From positions 26,891,816-26,955,815 of the forward strand of contig CM019712.1 of NCBI GenBank assembly GCA_009760885.1: 64,000 nt of DNA, in the 5' to 3' direction. The stretch's first letter is position 1. The number at the start of each line of letters is the position of its first letter. Positions 20,876 through 32,484 of the stretch are shown in pieces. The DNA is from Achatina immaculata (lineage: Eukaryota > Mollusca > Gastropoda > Stylommatophora > Achatinidae). The position numbers and the translations under genes are program-made. Below the pieces are notes generated by a model. The model was given only the letters and a program-made list of their open reading frames with translations. It did no database searches and was not told the DNA's origin.

Positions 20876-22368
20876 GGTTCTAAGGACTGCAAACGCGCCT
20901 CAAACAGCCTCTGGCAGTCAAGTCCAGCTCCTGGCCTTCCCGTGGCAGAACTGTTTAAACTGACAGGAGAAGGGGCGAGGGCGAATATCTGGCGCCTGAA
21001 AACCAGTTACTTAGGGTAGATGAGTGGCACGTTTGGTAGCTCATCTGCCGCTGTTGGTGAGATTTTTCAGTTGCCGGGGGTGAAGCGGTGCTCCTCCCGG
21101 CCAATGAAGAAAGGTGCAAATGAGGTTGCCGCGCAGCATCACTGCGGAAAAGGTGGTAGAAAGGATAACGCGAAACATACAGTCAAGTCACGGCACCTCT
21201 GGTCTGGAGGTCGGCCACGTCCTGAGTGCAGTCATATCGGGTGAAATGCATGAACCGGCTTGTCCCAGAGGTTAAGACACTGCTGGCGAGACTCTTCGAA
21301 TGCCGCGCGTGGAGTTAAGCGAAGGAAGAACATGCGGAAAAGAAATAAAGGTTGCTGTGCGGCGCCGATGTGAAAAGGTGAAGGAAAAGATAACATGAAG
21401 TATAATCGGTATGTCCAGTAGTATCGCTGCGAGAGCTATACATACCACAGCACCTCTGCTCTAGAGCCCGGCCACGTCCGAAATACACCTACACTGGTGA
21501 AATATGCCTAAACCGGCACACACCAGGGGTGGAACTTGATGGCTAGACATGTCATGCCACCTCCGCTCTAGAGGTCGGTCACGCCTGATATACACCCATA
21601 CTGGTGAACTTTGCCTAAACCGGCTCACACCAGGGGTGAATCTTGAAGGATATGCATGTCACAGTACCTCTGCTCTAGAGGTCGTTCACGTCCCAAACAC
21701 GCCCATACTGGGATAATATGCCTAAACCGGCTCAACCCAGGGGTGGAAGTCACTAGTGACGAGGATTCGTCCTCCTGGACAAAAGCTCCATCCTGGTCAC
21801 AACTAGGAAGGGTAGCGGCCACGACCGCAAAATGCTGTAGTCGGAGACACTGGACCAGGGCAGTCTAGATAGGCAACCACCTCTCACCCGGCGGGGATGT
21901 TTGCGTATCCTAATCACGCTGAGGTTTTCCGGTGAGAAAGTCCAACTCTGGACTGGATGGGCAACCACCTCTCACCCGGCGGTGATATACGGGTATCTCA
22001 AAACACGATGAGGTTTTCCGATGAGAAGGTCCAACTATGGCCTGGGTGGGCTACCGCCTCTCACCCAGCGGGGATGCACTGATATCCTAAACACGTCGAG
22101 GTCTTCCGGTGAAAAAGTCCAACCCTAGACTAAGCTGGTGCATTGAAAACCACGGTGTCATGCAATCTACGCTTCTGAGACCCACCAAGAATACAGGCTA
22201 AAGCCCTGAGATATTCTGAACCCCTTGTGGTCCTCTCGTGGATCTCGTGTGGTCCTTTCGGGGACCACACAGGAGACCACGGGACTTAACGAGGACCACA
22301 GGCGTAAATTCAGTAGGATCACAGTGCGGTTTTGGTGGTAGAGGCGAATGAAGAAGAAGAAGAAGAAG
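20876..22368 (+). mobile_element. Non-autonomous retroelement family N, copy B, longest copy
   Basis: The 1,493-bp insertion has a perfect 12-bp target-site duplication, ACCAGACAAAGT (20864-20875 and 22369-22380). It begins GGTTCTAAGGACTGCAAACG, has about four internal direct repeats of about 115 bp (around 21430-21760, each with GCCTAAACCGGC), three of about 85 bp (around 21870-22130, each with CTCACCC and GAGGTTTTCCG), the nested palindrome at 22226-22300 and a (GAA)n tail. There is no coding frame beyond about 75 residues. GC content is clearly above its surroundings. Confidence 0.88.
22226..22300. other. Nested palindrome in family N copy B
   Basis: Outer arms TGTGGTCCTC and GAGGACCACA lie at 22226-22235 and 22291-22300; inner arms GTGTGGTCC and GGACCACAC at 22247-22255 and 22262-22270. 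The arms match those in copy A exactly. Confidence 0.75.
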
Positions 22369-22380
22369 ACCAGACAAAGT

Positions 22381-23914
22381 AGATTACCTTGATTTACAAG
22401 AACGCCATCTGTGGCTTCTTGCATATTCCCAGCTGTTTTGTTCCTTCTTGTAGAAGCAAAGTTTTATTCTGAGATTTTTTATTAGATATCAGCACAGAAG
22501 AATACGTAATAGAGTAGATAAAGAAGATCAAATTTGATTTATGTTTTTATTATACGAATCGAATTGGTTTCTGAACAGAAACGTATGAGCATTTTATGTA
22601 TAGCAATCGCTTCTACCAAAGCTTTATAGACACGAGGAAATAACATTAAGTCATAAATTACAATATGTACCAGGTTGGGAAAATATTGTTGCACTCTTGA
22701 GGTAGTTTCCGCGCGTGTTTTATGCTATTGTCAAGGTAAAACGCGAATCATTTCCTGCTGTATGTCCGTATATTAATGACAAGTCATTATATTTATATGA
22801 TGGCCTAAATTAATTAATTTCTTCTATTTATAAACATTACATAAAGTGTCCATACGTGAATTCTTTGTCTAGCAAACACTGATGTTAATAAAAGGAATAG
22901 ATTAAGGAGAAAGAGAAGACTTGCTATGCCTTTTTTTCATGTTGATAGAATGAGTCGTAATTTTAACGTAACCTGTAATTTTCTGTTTTTAATGAGGGGC
23001 TATATCTGGAGCATTCACTGCTATAAAGCTCATACAATTTGTTTTTCTTTTAGTAAGGAAGATGGTGACAACAGATTGCAGATAAAGGAGGGAAACCAAA
23101 ACAACGACTAATCTACCTAACTCAGGTAATATATCTTCTGATAGATTCATGAAATAAAGGGAGGCAAGAAGTGGAGAAGATAGATAGTGCTATTGTATAG
23201 AATACGAAAGTAGTAATGGCGCTGTATATAGCAGATGTAATACAAGCATGACCTATTTATTACACAGGATATTAAAATAATAACAGAAAACCGCTAACAT
23301 ATTATTCATATTACAGTCATGAAGGTAATGAAGAATATAAAAAAGAGAAATATTTATACTGTAATATTTATGAAAGATTTGAGGTGAGACAAAATTATTA
23401 GATGATAAAATATTCTTACAATGACTGGCAAGATTTATTCTCGCACGGTTGCGTATATAATCCAGGTAGTTCACTACAGGATGTTTTAATCAGCCGTGAT
23501 ACATTGGTAAGTTCTTGTACGTGGTGTCAGTACCTATCTCATCCAGCACTGTCTTGTGTATCCTCTCACTTCAAGTCTTCTGTAGAAATTTAGTGTTGTT
23601 ATGTCCTGTTTGCCTGCAAGATTCTACGTTAGGTCTTCTCTCTTGTATGTATTTTTTTTCTGAAAATAATTTCATCTACTATTTGTTTTCCACCGGATTC
23701 ATACAATGCATGGTTTTTATTCACATATTTTGTTGCCTGTAGTTGTTATTTGCTGTTATTCTGTTACGTGCCTTAAACGATTTATTGACCGTTTCGAAAT
23801 ATTGCGGGTTTCCTTTTAATATAATTATTTCTCTTCTTCTTTTCTGTCTCTCTGATAGTCTTTCTGATTATATCTGCTTGTTATGGCTTCTGTATTTATG
23901 CATTTCAAGTGCAT
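22381..23914. other. Paralogous non-coding sequence shared with 40013-41800
   Basis: From about 22605 (TTCTACCAAAGCT) the sequence aligns with 40019 onward through a shared ATTAATGACAAGTCATTATA block and on to about 23800. Block 2 has an extra 456-bp LINE fragment at 40600-41055; the matching empty site here is 23221-23230 (GCTGTATATA). No exon was recognised. Confidence 0.7.
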
Positions 23915-25018
23915 ATAATTTAATATGAATCTATATTTATTTTTATAGACTATTCAAAGGCATGTACAACATCAGAAACGTTGGGTAATAATGGAAAAAA
24001 TGTGATTTCCAAAACATGTGATACAATTAATATCACTGCGTATCCAGAACCACAGGCAGCAGTAAGAATAAATGATGAAACAACAACTTGGTTTGAAATA
24101 AAAAAGGGATGTGTCAAGGGTGCATATGGTCGCCTTACTTATTTAAGTTCTATACTGAAAATATAATGAGGGATGTTAGAGAAGATGTAGACAAAGAATA
24201 TTACGATGCCATAACAATTGGAGATTACGAAATACCAGAGATTAGATATGCTGATGACACAGTATTACTGTCCACAACACAAAAAAGAATAAAAACAATA
24301 TATAATAATGAGAGTCCGTTATAATAGTGAAGAGCAAAACCTCTATCTTAATGCGAAGAAAACTAAATTGATGACAACTGAAAAAAAAGGCAGCTGAAAT
24401 ATATATCTATTAGGAAAAATTGGAAGAGGTGGAGAGTTTTGAGTATCTTGGATCAGTACTAACTAATAGTGGAAACACACTGAGGGAAATTAAATGGAGG
24501 ACATCTATCACTCTTCAAAAAGTAAAACAGATAAATAATCTGTGGAGAGGAGCAGACAGAACCACAAAAATAAGATTTTTAAGGACATGCATCTTTCTCA
24601 TCGCAACATATGCCTGTAAGACCTGGACTGTTCACAAAACAGTTGAGAAACACATAAATGCCTTTGAATGTAAATGCTACAGAAGAGTTCTTCAAATATC
24701 ATAGACTCACAAAAAAAGCAAATATATCCATACTACAAGAACTTAATAGTGGAGAATATTAGCTAGTAAAGAGGATTAAAGAGAGAAAACTTAAATATTT
24801 TGGACACATTAAACGACATGATAATTTAGAGAAGACTGCCATGAAAGTGTACATAATGGGAAAAAGAAAGAGAGGAAGACGAAGATGGGTGCAAGACATC
24901 GTTGATAATCAGGAAATGGATGCATCAGCAGTAGGACATCTTGCTTACAACTGAGAGGGCGATACAGGAGAGCTGTTTGGGAGGCAAATTTTCGCAAGGG
25001 ACATGCACATGACTGACT
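23915..25018 (+). pseudogene. RTE LINE 3' half (family R)
   Basis: The fragment begins near the palm A block and continues with EPQAAVRINDETTTWFEIKK, FKFYTENIMRDVREDVDKEY and RYADDTVLLSTTQKR (near 24240-24300). Then come VESFEYLGSVLTNSGNTLRE and FLRTCIFLIATYACKTWTV, and the C-terminal basic block ends near 25018. Stops and indels separate the pieces. It sits inside paralogous block 1 and has no counterpart in block 2, so it inserted after the blocks split. Confidence 0.8.
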
Positions 25019-25019
25019 G

Positions 25020-26000
25020 ATGACTTCTGGCTATAGTTGTCTCTGGTTGTGGTTGCATCTATCTCTGTTTGTCTCTGACCGTGGTTGCCTCTCCCCATGA
25101 CTGTCTTTGCTGTGGTTTTATGTGTTTGTGATTGTCTTTTTTGTCGCTGTGTCTGTGTAAGTGTCTCTGCCTAAGATTATTTCTGCCTGTGATGATCTTT
25201 TCTTGTCGCTGTGTCTGTGTGATTGTCTGTGCCTAAGATTATTTCTGCCTGTGATGATCTTTTCTTGTCGCTGTGTCTGTGTGATTGTCTGTGCCTAAGA
25301 TTATTTCTGCTTGTGATTGTCTATGCCTGTGGTTGTGTCTGTGTGATTGTCTCTGCCTGTAGTTGTGTCTGTGTGATTGTCTCTGCCTATGGTTATATCT
25401 GCAGATGATTTTCTCTATTTATGGTTATTTCTGCTTGTGATTGTCTGTGGCAATGATTATTTCTGCCTGTGGTTATTTCTGTTTGTGGTTGTCTCTGCCT
25501 AAGATTTTTTCTGCCTGTGATTGTTTCTGCTTAAGATTATTTCTGTTTGTGATTGTCTCAGCCTAAGATTTTTTCTGCCTCTGGTTATTTCTGTTTGTGA
25601 TTGTCTCTGCCTAAGATTATTTCTGTCCGTGATTGTCTCTGCTTAAAATTATTTCTGTTTGTGATTGTCTCTGCTGAAGATTACTTCTGCCTGTGATTGT
25701 CTCTGCCTATGGTTATATCTGCCTGTGATTGTCTTTGCCTATGTTTATTTCTGCCTGTGATTGTCTCTGCCTATGGTTATTTCTGCCTGTGATTGTCTCT
25801 GCTTATGGTTATTTCTGCCTGTGATTATCTCTGACTATGGTTACTTCTGCTTGTGATTGTCTACGCTTAAGAATTATTTCTGCATGTGATTGACTCTGCT
25901 TAAGATTATTTCTGCCTGTGATTGTCTCTGCTTAAGATTATTTCTGCTTGTGATTGTCTATGCCTTTGGTTTTCTCCGTCTGTAATTGTCTGTTCTTGGT
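25020..26000. repeat. Minisatellite with TGTGATTGTCTCTGCC units
   Basis: The units, about 33 bp with variable half-units, alternate TGCCTGTGATTGTCTCTGCC with AAGATTATTTC or ATGGTTATTTC. They decay gradually into T-rich sequence toward 26100. Confidence 0.9.
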
Positions 26001-26735
26001 TTTCTATGCTTCTGGTTTACTTTGTTTTTAATTTTGCTCTTTTTTCCTGCTTTTAATTATCTTTGTCACTGATTTTATCTTCAACTGCTTGTCTCTTTTG
26101 TTGTGTTTTTTTAATGCCCATAAGTCTCTCTGTTTTGATTTTATTGTAGCAGCTTGTGACTGTCTATTATGTTTTTATTATGTTTTTGTCTTCTCTTTCA
26201 GTGATTGTTTCCTATTTTTCCATTTCTTTGTCTGAGATTTGGTCTGACTTTGATCTTCCCTTCCAGTGACTGTTTGTGGATCTTTTCGCGTCTGTCGATA
26301 AATGTTTTTGACTGTGATGGTCTCTGCCTGTTATTGCCTCTTATTGTTATCTTTTCTGTATGTTACATGCTTCTTGTTGCTATTGTTTCTGCTGGTGATT
26401 GTTTCTTGTTTTTGTCGATGTCTGTGACTTTTTTCTTGCTGTTATTGTCTCTGTGATTGCATTTTATTGATTTGATTTTGTCTGTAATTGTCTCTACCTG
26501 AGATTGTGTCTTGTTTCTATTCTGTCTGCAAGTTAGTGTGTCTGGTTGTAATTCTTTCTATCTCTGATTGTCTCTTGCTGTATTTGTCTCAATTTTGATT
26601 GTGTCTATATTTTATTTCCTCTATCTGTAATTATCTCTGCCAGTGATAGTCTCTGTTTCTTTTTATTTTATAGAACCTTTTAGTTGACTTTGTCGTTAGT
26701 TCTCATGTTGTAGGAGGGTTTGATTCCTGCTTTGG
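26001..26735. other. T-rich decayed repeat, block 1 counterpart of 41760-42880
   Basis: Scattered TGTCTCTG and TTGCTGTTATTG-like motifs resemble the arrays at 42050-42850. No exon was seen. Confidence 0.55.
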
Positions 26736-26799
26736 TTGTCTCCTACATCATCTGTTACCCACGATGTGTGTGGTCTTTGCTATATACAGTCGAGTTTGT

Positions 26800-27200
26800 C
26801 AGTGGGTTTGTCTAATTGTAATCATGTTTACATCAGTCAAAAGTACAAAGAGGCTGTTGGCCCCTGTTACACCTGCCTAGGGAAGATCCTTCAGACCAGA
26901 TGGCCGGATAACATCAGAAAACAAACCAACCTACAGTGGAAGAAATGATAATGAAAACATGCTGGATAGGACGTGCACTGTGAAAGCCCTACACAAACAT
27001 AACCAGACAGTCTCTCAACGTCTATCCCCAGGGTAAAAGGAAACAAGGAAGACTTAGAAACACCTGGAGAATAAATCTTGGAGCAGAGATCAGAAAGATG
27101 GACTACACCTGGAGCCTGTTAGAAGAAGCAAGCTAGGACAGAAATAAATAGAGAGCCCTTGTTGATGGCCCATGTCCCAGACAGGGATAAAGAGAAGGCG
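26800..27200 (+). pseudogene. LINE C-terminal fragment (family W), decayed
   Basis: It matches 43010-43430 and 51270-51690, where the frame RRRWRWTGHTLQKPTTNTTR is clearer. Here the same end is recognised by GAAATGATAATGAAAACATG, the DYTWSLLEEAS-like tail and the final ARQG equivalent. Frameshifts and stops are present. Confidence 0.6.
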
Positions 27201-27956
27201 CAGATGGATCATGGAATCATATTTACGTTCTTTTCTTTTTTTTATTGTAATCGACCCTGTCTGTGGTTTTCTTTAACTTGTGTCAAACCTGCCAATGGTT
27301 TTATTTAACTTTTGTCAAGCTTGCCACTGGTTTTATTTAACTATAATCTAGTCTGCTCGTTTTTTAACTGTAATCTAATATGTCTGTGATTTTGTCTGAT
27401 TGTATAGACAGAGAAAATTACAAATCAGATCTGTTGTTCTCATCTTTTTTTTTGGGTGTTTGATTTCATGTGGTTAGTGTTTTATGTGTCACGTTAATCT
27501 TGTACAGTTCAGGTTGTCTGATCCTTAATGTGCCCAAGTCAGGAACATGTGATATCTCACTGCAGTCAAGATTCATGAAATAAATGTAACAATTTAACAG
27601 TTATGAATAACATGTAACAAAAACAACATGTCAGCTGAATGGAAGAGAAACAGATATTACAAAAATTATTTTCTTGTAAATATTTCTGAACAAAATAAAT
27701 ATCAGAGATACCAAAGTTAGCCCCAAGAAAGTAAAATATTCTGATCTAATGAATAAAGTAAAGCTTAGATTTAACAAGCCACATTTAGTTGTTCAAACCA
27801 TTCTTTGCTCTCTACAACTAGATAAAAGACAGAGTGATTCAACCACAGGTACATAAAATCATATACAAAGTAAAGATTTTAAATTTAAAAATAGAAAACA
27901 CATTTTGTAGAAACACAATTTTTTTCTATTGTCTAGAGCAATCAAATATCATTATC

Positions 27957-28019
27957 ATGTGCCGGTTAGCGATATTCCGCGTGCTTTTGTTCTCTCGATT
28001 CTGACATCAGCTAAAAACT
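27957..28019 (+). pseudogene. Signal-peptide exon, block 1 copy, 1-base deletion
   Basis: ATGTGCCGGTTAGCGATATT is identical to the start of the exons at 44318 and 52576. The donor CT|GTGAGT follows at 28020. This copy is 63 nt instead of 64, and after MCRLAIF the frame runs into a TGA. A 1-base deletion just after ATATTC explains this. It is the nearest upstream signal exon to the VWA exon at 30572, so either the local gene is dead, the deletion is allelic or an error, or another start is used. Confidence 0.6.
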
Positions 28020-28199
28020 GTGAGTAACAGATCTTTATGTGTTTTCTTTTCTACTGTTCCATGAACTGATACAGAACTATCACAGGCTCGTTATCTAGGT
28101 CAAGGCTGTTACAAAGTTGATTAACAATCAGGTGGGACAGGGTGTTAGCCAGTTATGAGCAATTAATGTCTGTTGTTCGCGTCTTGTATTTGCTGAATG

Positions 28200-30571
28200 T
28201 GAGACATCAGGTAAATTAGTGATTTTTATTTCTTGCAGCACTTGTCTATGAGACATCAGGTACAGAGGGTAAAGTAAGAAAACGCAATTTTGTAGGGATA
28301 ACTTACGTGATATGTACTTATTGTAGACCTTGTCGGTGAGACACGATGTAGGGATATGATTTTTGTTTAATACAGTAAATGTGTGTGAGACACCAGGTAA
28401 AGAAGTGTTTTTTGTTTGTTGTAGTATCTGTCTGTGAGACACCAGGTAAAGAAGTGTTTTTTGTTTGTTGTAGTATCTGTCTGTGAGACACCAAGTAAAG
28501 AAGTGTTTTTGTTTGTTGTAGTATCTGTCTGTGAGACACCAAGTAAAGAAGTGTTTTTTGTTTGTTGTAGTATCTGACTGTGAGACACCAAGTAAAGAAG
28601 TGTTTTTTGTTTGTTGTAGTATCTGACTGTGAGACACCAGGTAAAGAAGTGTTTTTTGTTTGTTGTAGTATCTGTCTGTGAGACACCAAGTAAAGAAGTG
28701 TTTTTGTTTATTTTAGTATCTGACTGTGAGACAAAAAGTAAGAAGTGTTTTTTGTTTGTTGTAGTATCTGACTGTGAGACACCAGGTAAAGAAGTGTTTT
28801 TTGTTTGTTGTAGTATCTGTCTGTGAGACACCAAGTAAAGAAGTGTTTTTTGTTTGTTGTAGTATCTGTCTGTGAGACACCAAGTAAAGAAGTGTTTTTT
28901 GTTTGTTGTAGTATCTGACTGTGAAATACCAGGAAATTAGTGATTTTTGTTTATTGTATTATCTCTCTGTGAGATAGCAGGTAAATTTCTTAAGTTCTTT
29001 GTTTATTTTAGTATTTGTCTGTGAGAAAGCAGTTAAATTTGAGGAAATTTTTCTGTTTATTTTGTAAAAGTCTGTGAGATGGCAGGTATATTTGTGAAGT
29101 TTTTTGTTTATATTATTATCTGTCTTTCAGCTGTCTGGTAAATTTGTGAAGTTTTTTGTTTACTTTACTATCTGTCTGTGAGATGGCAGGTAAATTTGTG
29201 AAGTTGTTTATTTAATTTAGAATCTGTCTGTGAGATGGCAGGTAAATTTGAGGAATTATTTTTGTTTATATTATTATCTGTCTTTGAGTTGTCAGGTAAA
29301 TTTGTGAAGTTTTTTGTTTATATTATTATCTGTCTTTGAGTTGTCAGGTAAATTTGTGAAATCTTTTGTTTATTTTAATGTCTGTCTGTGAGATGGCATG
29401 TAAATTTGTTATTTTTGTTTATTTTAGTATCTTTCTGTGAGATGGCAGGTAAATGTGTGAAGCTTTTTGTTTATTTTCTTTTCTGTCTGTGAGATGGGAG
29501 GTAAATTTGTGAATTTTTTGGGGTTTATTTTAGTATCTGTCTGTGAGATACTAGTAAATTTGTGAAGTTTTTTTTTTATTTTAGTATCTGTCTGTTAGAT
29601 TGCAGGTGAATTTTGAATTTTTTAAAATTTTAGCATCTGTCTTTTAGACACCAGGTAAATTTCTGAAGTTTTTTTCTTTATTTTAGTATCAGTCTGTGAG
29701 ATGGCAGTAAAATTTCTGACGTTTTTTGTTTATTTTAGTATCTGTCTGTGAGATGGCAGTAAAATTTCTGACGTTTTTTGTTTATTTTAGTATCTGTCTG
29801 TGAGATAGCAGGTAAATTTGGGAAGTTTTTTTTATACTAGTTTCTGTCTGTGAGATGGCAGGTAAATTTGTGGAGATTTTTGCTTATTTTAGTATCTGTC
29901 TCTGAGACACCAGGCAAATACTCGTTTTTTCTTTATTGTAGTATCTGTCTGTGAGACAACAGGTATATTTTTTGAAGTTTTTTTTATTTTAGTATTTTTC
30001 TGTGAAATGGCAGGTAAATTTGTGAAGTTTTTTGTTTATTTTGGTGTCTGTCTAAGAGATAGTAGGTACATTTATGGTGTTTTTTTATTTTAGTACGTGT
30101 ATATGAACAATAGATAAATTTGTGATTTTTTAAAATTGTAGTACCTGTCTGTTAGACAAAAGGTAAAGACATTTCTTTTGTATAGAACCTCTTTGTGAGA
30201 CACAATAAAATTTCTCATTTTTATTTATTGTAGTATCTGTCTGTGAGACACCAGATATTGTGTTATATTTGTTTATTGTAGTATCAGTGAGAGAGACACA
30301 AGTTAAATTTGGTATTTTTTTATTATAGTACCTGTCCTGTGAGACACCAGGTAAATATGTGATTTTTGTTTATTGTAGTATCTATCTTTGAGACACGTGG
30401 TAAAGCCGTGATGTTTGTAGATTGCAGTATCTGTGAAACACCAGGTAAACTTGTGATTTTTGTTTATTGTAGTATCTGTGGGGGAAACACCAGGTAAATT
30501 TGTTATTTTTAAAAATTATAGTACCTGTCCCCTGAGACACCAGGTAATTGTGTGATTTTTGTTTATTGTAG
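28200..30571 (+). repeat. Tandem array of 49-bp exon-like units upstream of the VWA exon
   Basis: About 40-45 units follow one another. Each contains TATCTGTCTGTGAGACACC and CAG|GTAAA or CAAGTAAA, a T-rich stretch, and TTTATTGTAG or TTTGTTGTAG. Thus each unit has a 3' splice site, about 21 nt of exon-like sequence and a 5' splice site. Units at 28380-28920 are nearly identical; those at 28920-30100 are diverged (GAGATGGCAGGTAAATTTG); those near 30200-30550 again resemble the consensus. The last unit is the true 5' edge of the VWA exon. Confidence 0.9.
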
Positions 30572-30794
30572 TATCTGTCTATGCGACATCAGATGAATAC
30601 CTGATTATAATCATTGATGGTTCTGGAAGTATCGGCTTTCTAAACTATAAGCAGCTAAAAGAGTTCAGTGCGGAGAATTTTCAAAGATACTACATCGGCA
30701 CCAACAAGACTCACGCTGACCTTCTGCTTGATACCGTCAACTTATGTATTTATGTTACCCTAGTTTATGATCTGCCTTTAGACCTAACTCACAG
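30572..30794 (+). CDS. VWA-domain exon (N-terminal half of the domain)
   Basis: The exon is preceded by TTTGTTTATTGTAG and followed by CACAG|GTAAAC. Completing a split codon with its first two bases gives a frame reading SVYATSDEYLIIIIDGSGSI, then GFLNYKQLKEFSAENFQRYY. DGSGS is the DxSxS metal-ion-dependent adhesion site of VWA domains, preceded by the hydrophobic first strand. Signal exons at 44318 and 52576 end with one base of a split codon, and this exon begins with the other two. The frame continues to 30794 and ends with two bases of a codon. The second half (from about NLCIYVTL) is less VWA-like. Likely role: adhesive, secreted protein. Confidence 0.75.
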
Positions 30795-30896
30795 GTAAAC
30801 CTTTCCAGTTCACTCGATTTCTATTTTGGATTTGTCTCATTTATATGGGACGAATATTTACGTGAACTTATGCTTCTATCTTTCATTTACTGGCAG

Positions 30897-30969
30897 TCCT
30901 GTGAAAAATGAATAACCTATGAGACAGTCTCCTAATTCTGAAGCAGATCTCCTAAAAGCATTGTGTCAG
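30897..30969 (+). pseudogene. Candidate next VWA exon with an in-frame stop
   Basis: TTTCATTTACTGGCAG precedes and TGTCAG|GTACAC follows. In the phase left by the VWA exon the codons read S-PVKNE-stop-PMRQSPNSEADLLKALCQ. This resembles the VWA stretch with a conserved hydrophobic-L-x-x-A block after the third strand. The in-frame TAA makes it a dead exon, a wrong boundary, or chance. Confidence 0.3.
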
Positions 30970-31079
30970 GTACACACTTTTACAGCTTGGTGGACTGAGA
31001 GGAGTTTTACTGGCTTGCCTTCGTCGAGTCATGTTCTCCCATTAAGTTTTATCTAATCCACACCTACAATACAGTCACA

Positions 31080-31640
31080 CTATTACTCAGATTAATCTAT
31101 ACACCTATTTACTATACGCATATCTACTATATTCATACACACATCTATACACACAGATATCTATACATTCACGCACATATATACATACGCACATGTATCA
31201 ATAGACTCACACACACACACGTATCTATCCACATGCACGTATGTATTCACTCACATCTGTTTATAAGTGCTCACACATTTCTATTCACTCACTCTCTCAC
31301 GTACTTGCACACACGTTTCTATACACACAGGTGTATGTCTACACTTATCAGTAACTTCACACCCAAGTATCTATACACATTGAGATATCTATATATTCTA
31401 ACGCACACGTACTAATATATACACACACGTTTTCATACATATATATATATACACTCACACACACATACATATATATATATACACACTCACACATATATAC
31501 ATACACTCATACACACACATATATATATACACTCACACACACACATATATATATATACACTCACATATATATATACTCACACATATATATACACGTATAT
31601 ATACACTCACACACATATCCATACACATGCTATCTCTTTT
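31080..31640. repeat. (CA)n and (TA)n rich low-complexity tract
   Basis: Mixed ACACAC, ATATAT and CTCACAC blocks run through the interval with loose units ending TATACACTCACAC. Confidence 0.9.
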
Positions 31641-32010
31641 AATGAAGAAATTTTCAAAAGATGGAGAGGGCGACCTTTTATAAGTGATGATCATCAGCTA
31701 AAAAGGAAACAAGGGCCAAAATTAAAGTTCTAAAACATTAGATGAAGGTGGGAAGAGAAAGGACGCTGGAACACATAAAATATTGTGCGTGATATATTAT
31801 GGCTACACATAATGTATGTATGTGTATATATATATATATATGCTCATCACAGTCTTATAATAACACTTATCTACTCATCACAATCTTTAAAGAATACATA
31901 CCTATTTCACACATCCTAAAAGAACGCTTTCACTGGTTATTTTATCCTCTTCATCAACCAAATATTAGTCTTTATCTATGAATCTATACACGTTGTTGTT
32001 GTATTTCATC
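31641..32010. other. AT-rich sequence, no gene
   Basis: A GTATATATAT tract lies at 31820-31840. No exon was recognised. Confidence 0.5.
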
Positions 32011-32040
32011 TGCTTATTTATATGTTTACCCGACAAACAG

Positions 32041-32175
32041 CCCATCACAAGCTAAATAAGAAATACAACAGAGTTCAGACTTCATCTTGGCCTACCTGAA
32101 CATCCTAAGACTGACATTCTAAACGTGTTCTGTTGTCTACAGAATCTGCCAGAAAATATTATGAAATAAAAACAT
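32041..32175 (+). other. Candidate last exon with AATAAA signal
   Basis: After an AG at 32039-32040, a frame ends NRVQTSSWPT then TGA (32097-32099). Sequence around GTTCAGACTTCATC is homologous to 61523-61650, where a frame also ends at the equivalent TGA with a net 3-nt length difference. AATAAA is at 32165-32170. The homology across two distant sites and frame-preserving indel suggest a paralogous terminal exon. Confidence 0.35.
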
Positions 32176-32224
32176 GAGCAAAACATAATGTTTCTTTTTA
32201 CATTTTAAATATTGTGCTTTTTTT

Positions 32225-32355
32225 CAGTTGTGACTCTCTCTATATCTCTCACCCACACAGACAAACACTCTCTCTTCCACACATTCTCAATCTCTCTCAC
32301 AATTATATTCGCTTACGCACACACTCTCTCTCCTTCTTTTTGCCCCTGTTATATC

Positions 32356-32391
<36 letters not shown>

Positions 32392-32400
32392 CTCTTTTAG
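32225..32400. repeat. (TC)n-rich tract
   Basis: A pyrimidine-rich sequence ends in a pure (CT)n run near 32360-32386. Confidence 0.9.
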
Positions 32401-32484
32401 TTTCTTTACCATAGATGAAGAAAGAAATCCGCAACTTTAGAAAAATATATTTAAATCTGACAAGAATAGTTACTCATTTCTCAA

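Noticed and set aside
28128..28834. Three overlapping minus-strand frames with HRQILQQTKNTSL-type repeats
   Set aside because: A 49-bp period without stops leaves all three frames open; the informative strand for this array is plus.
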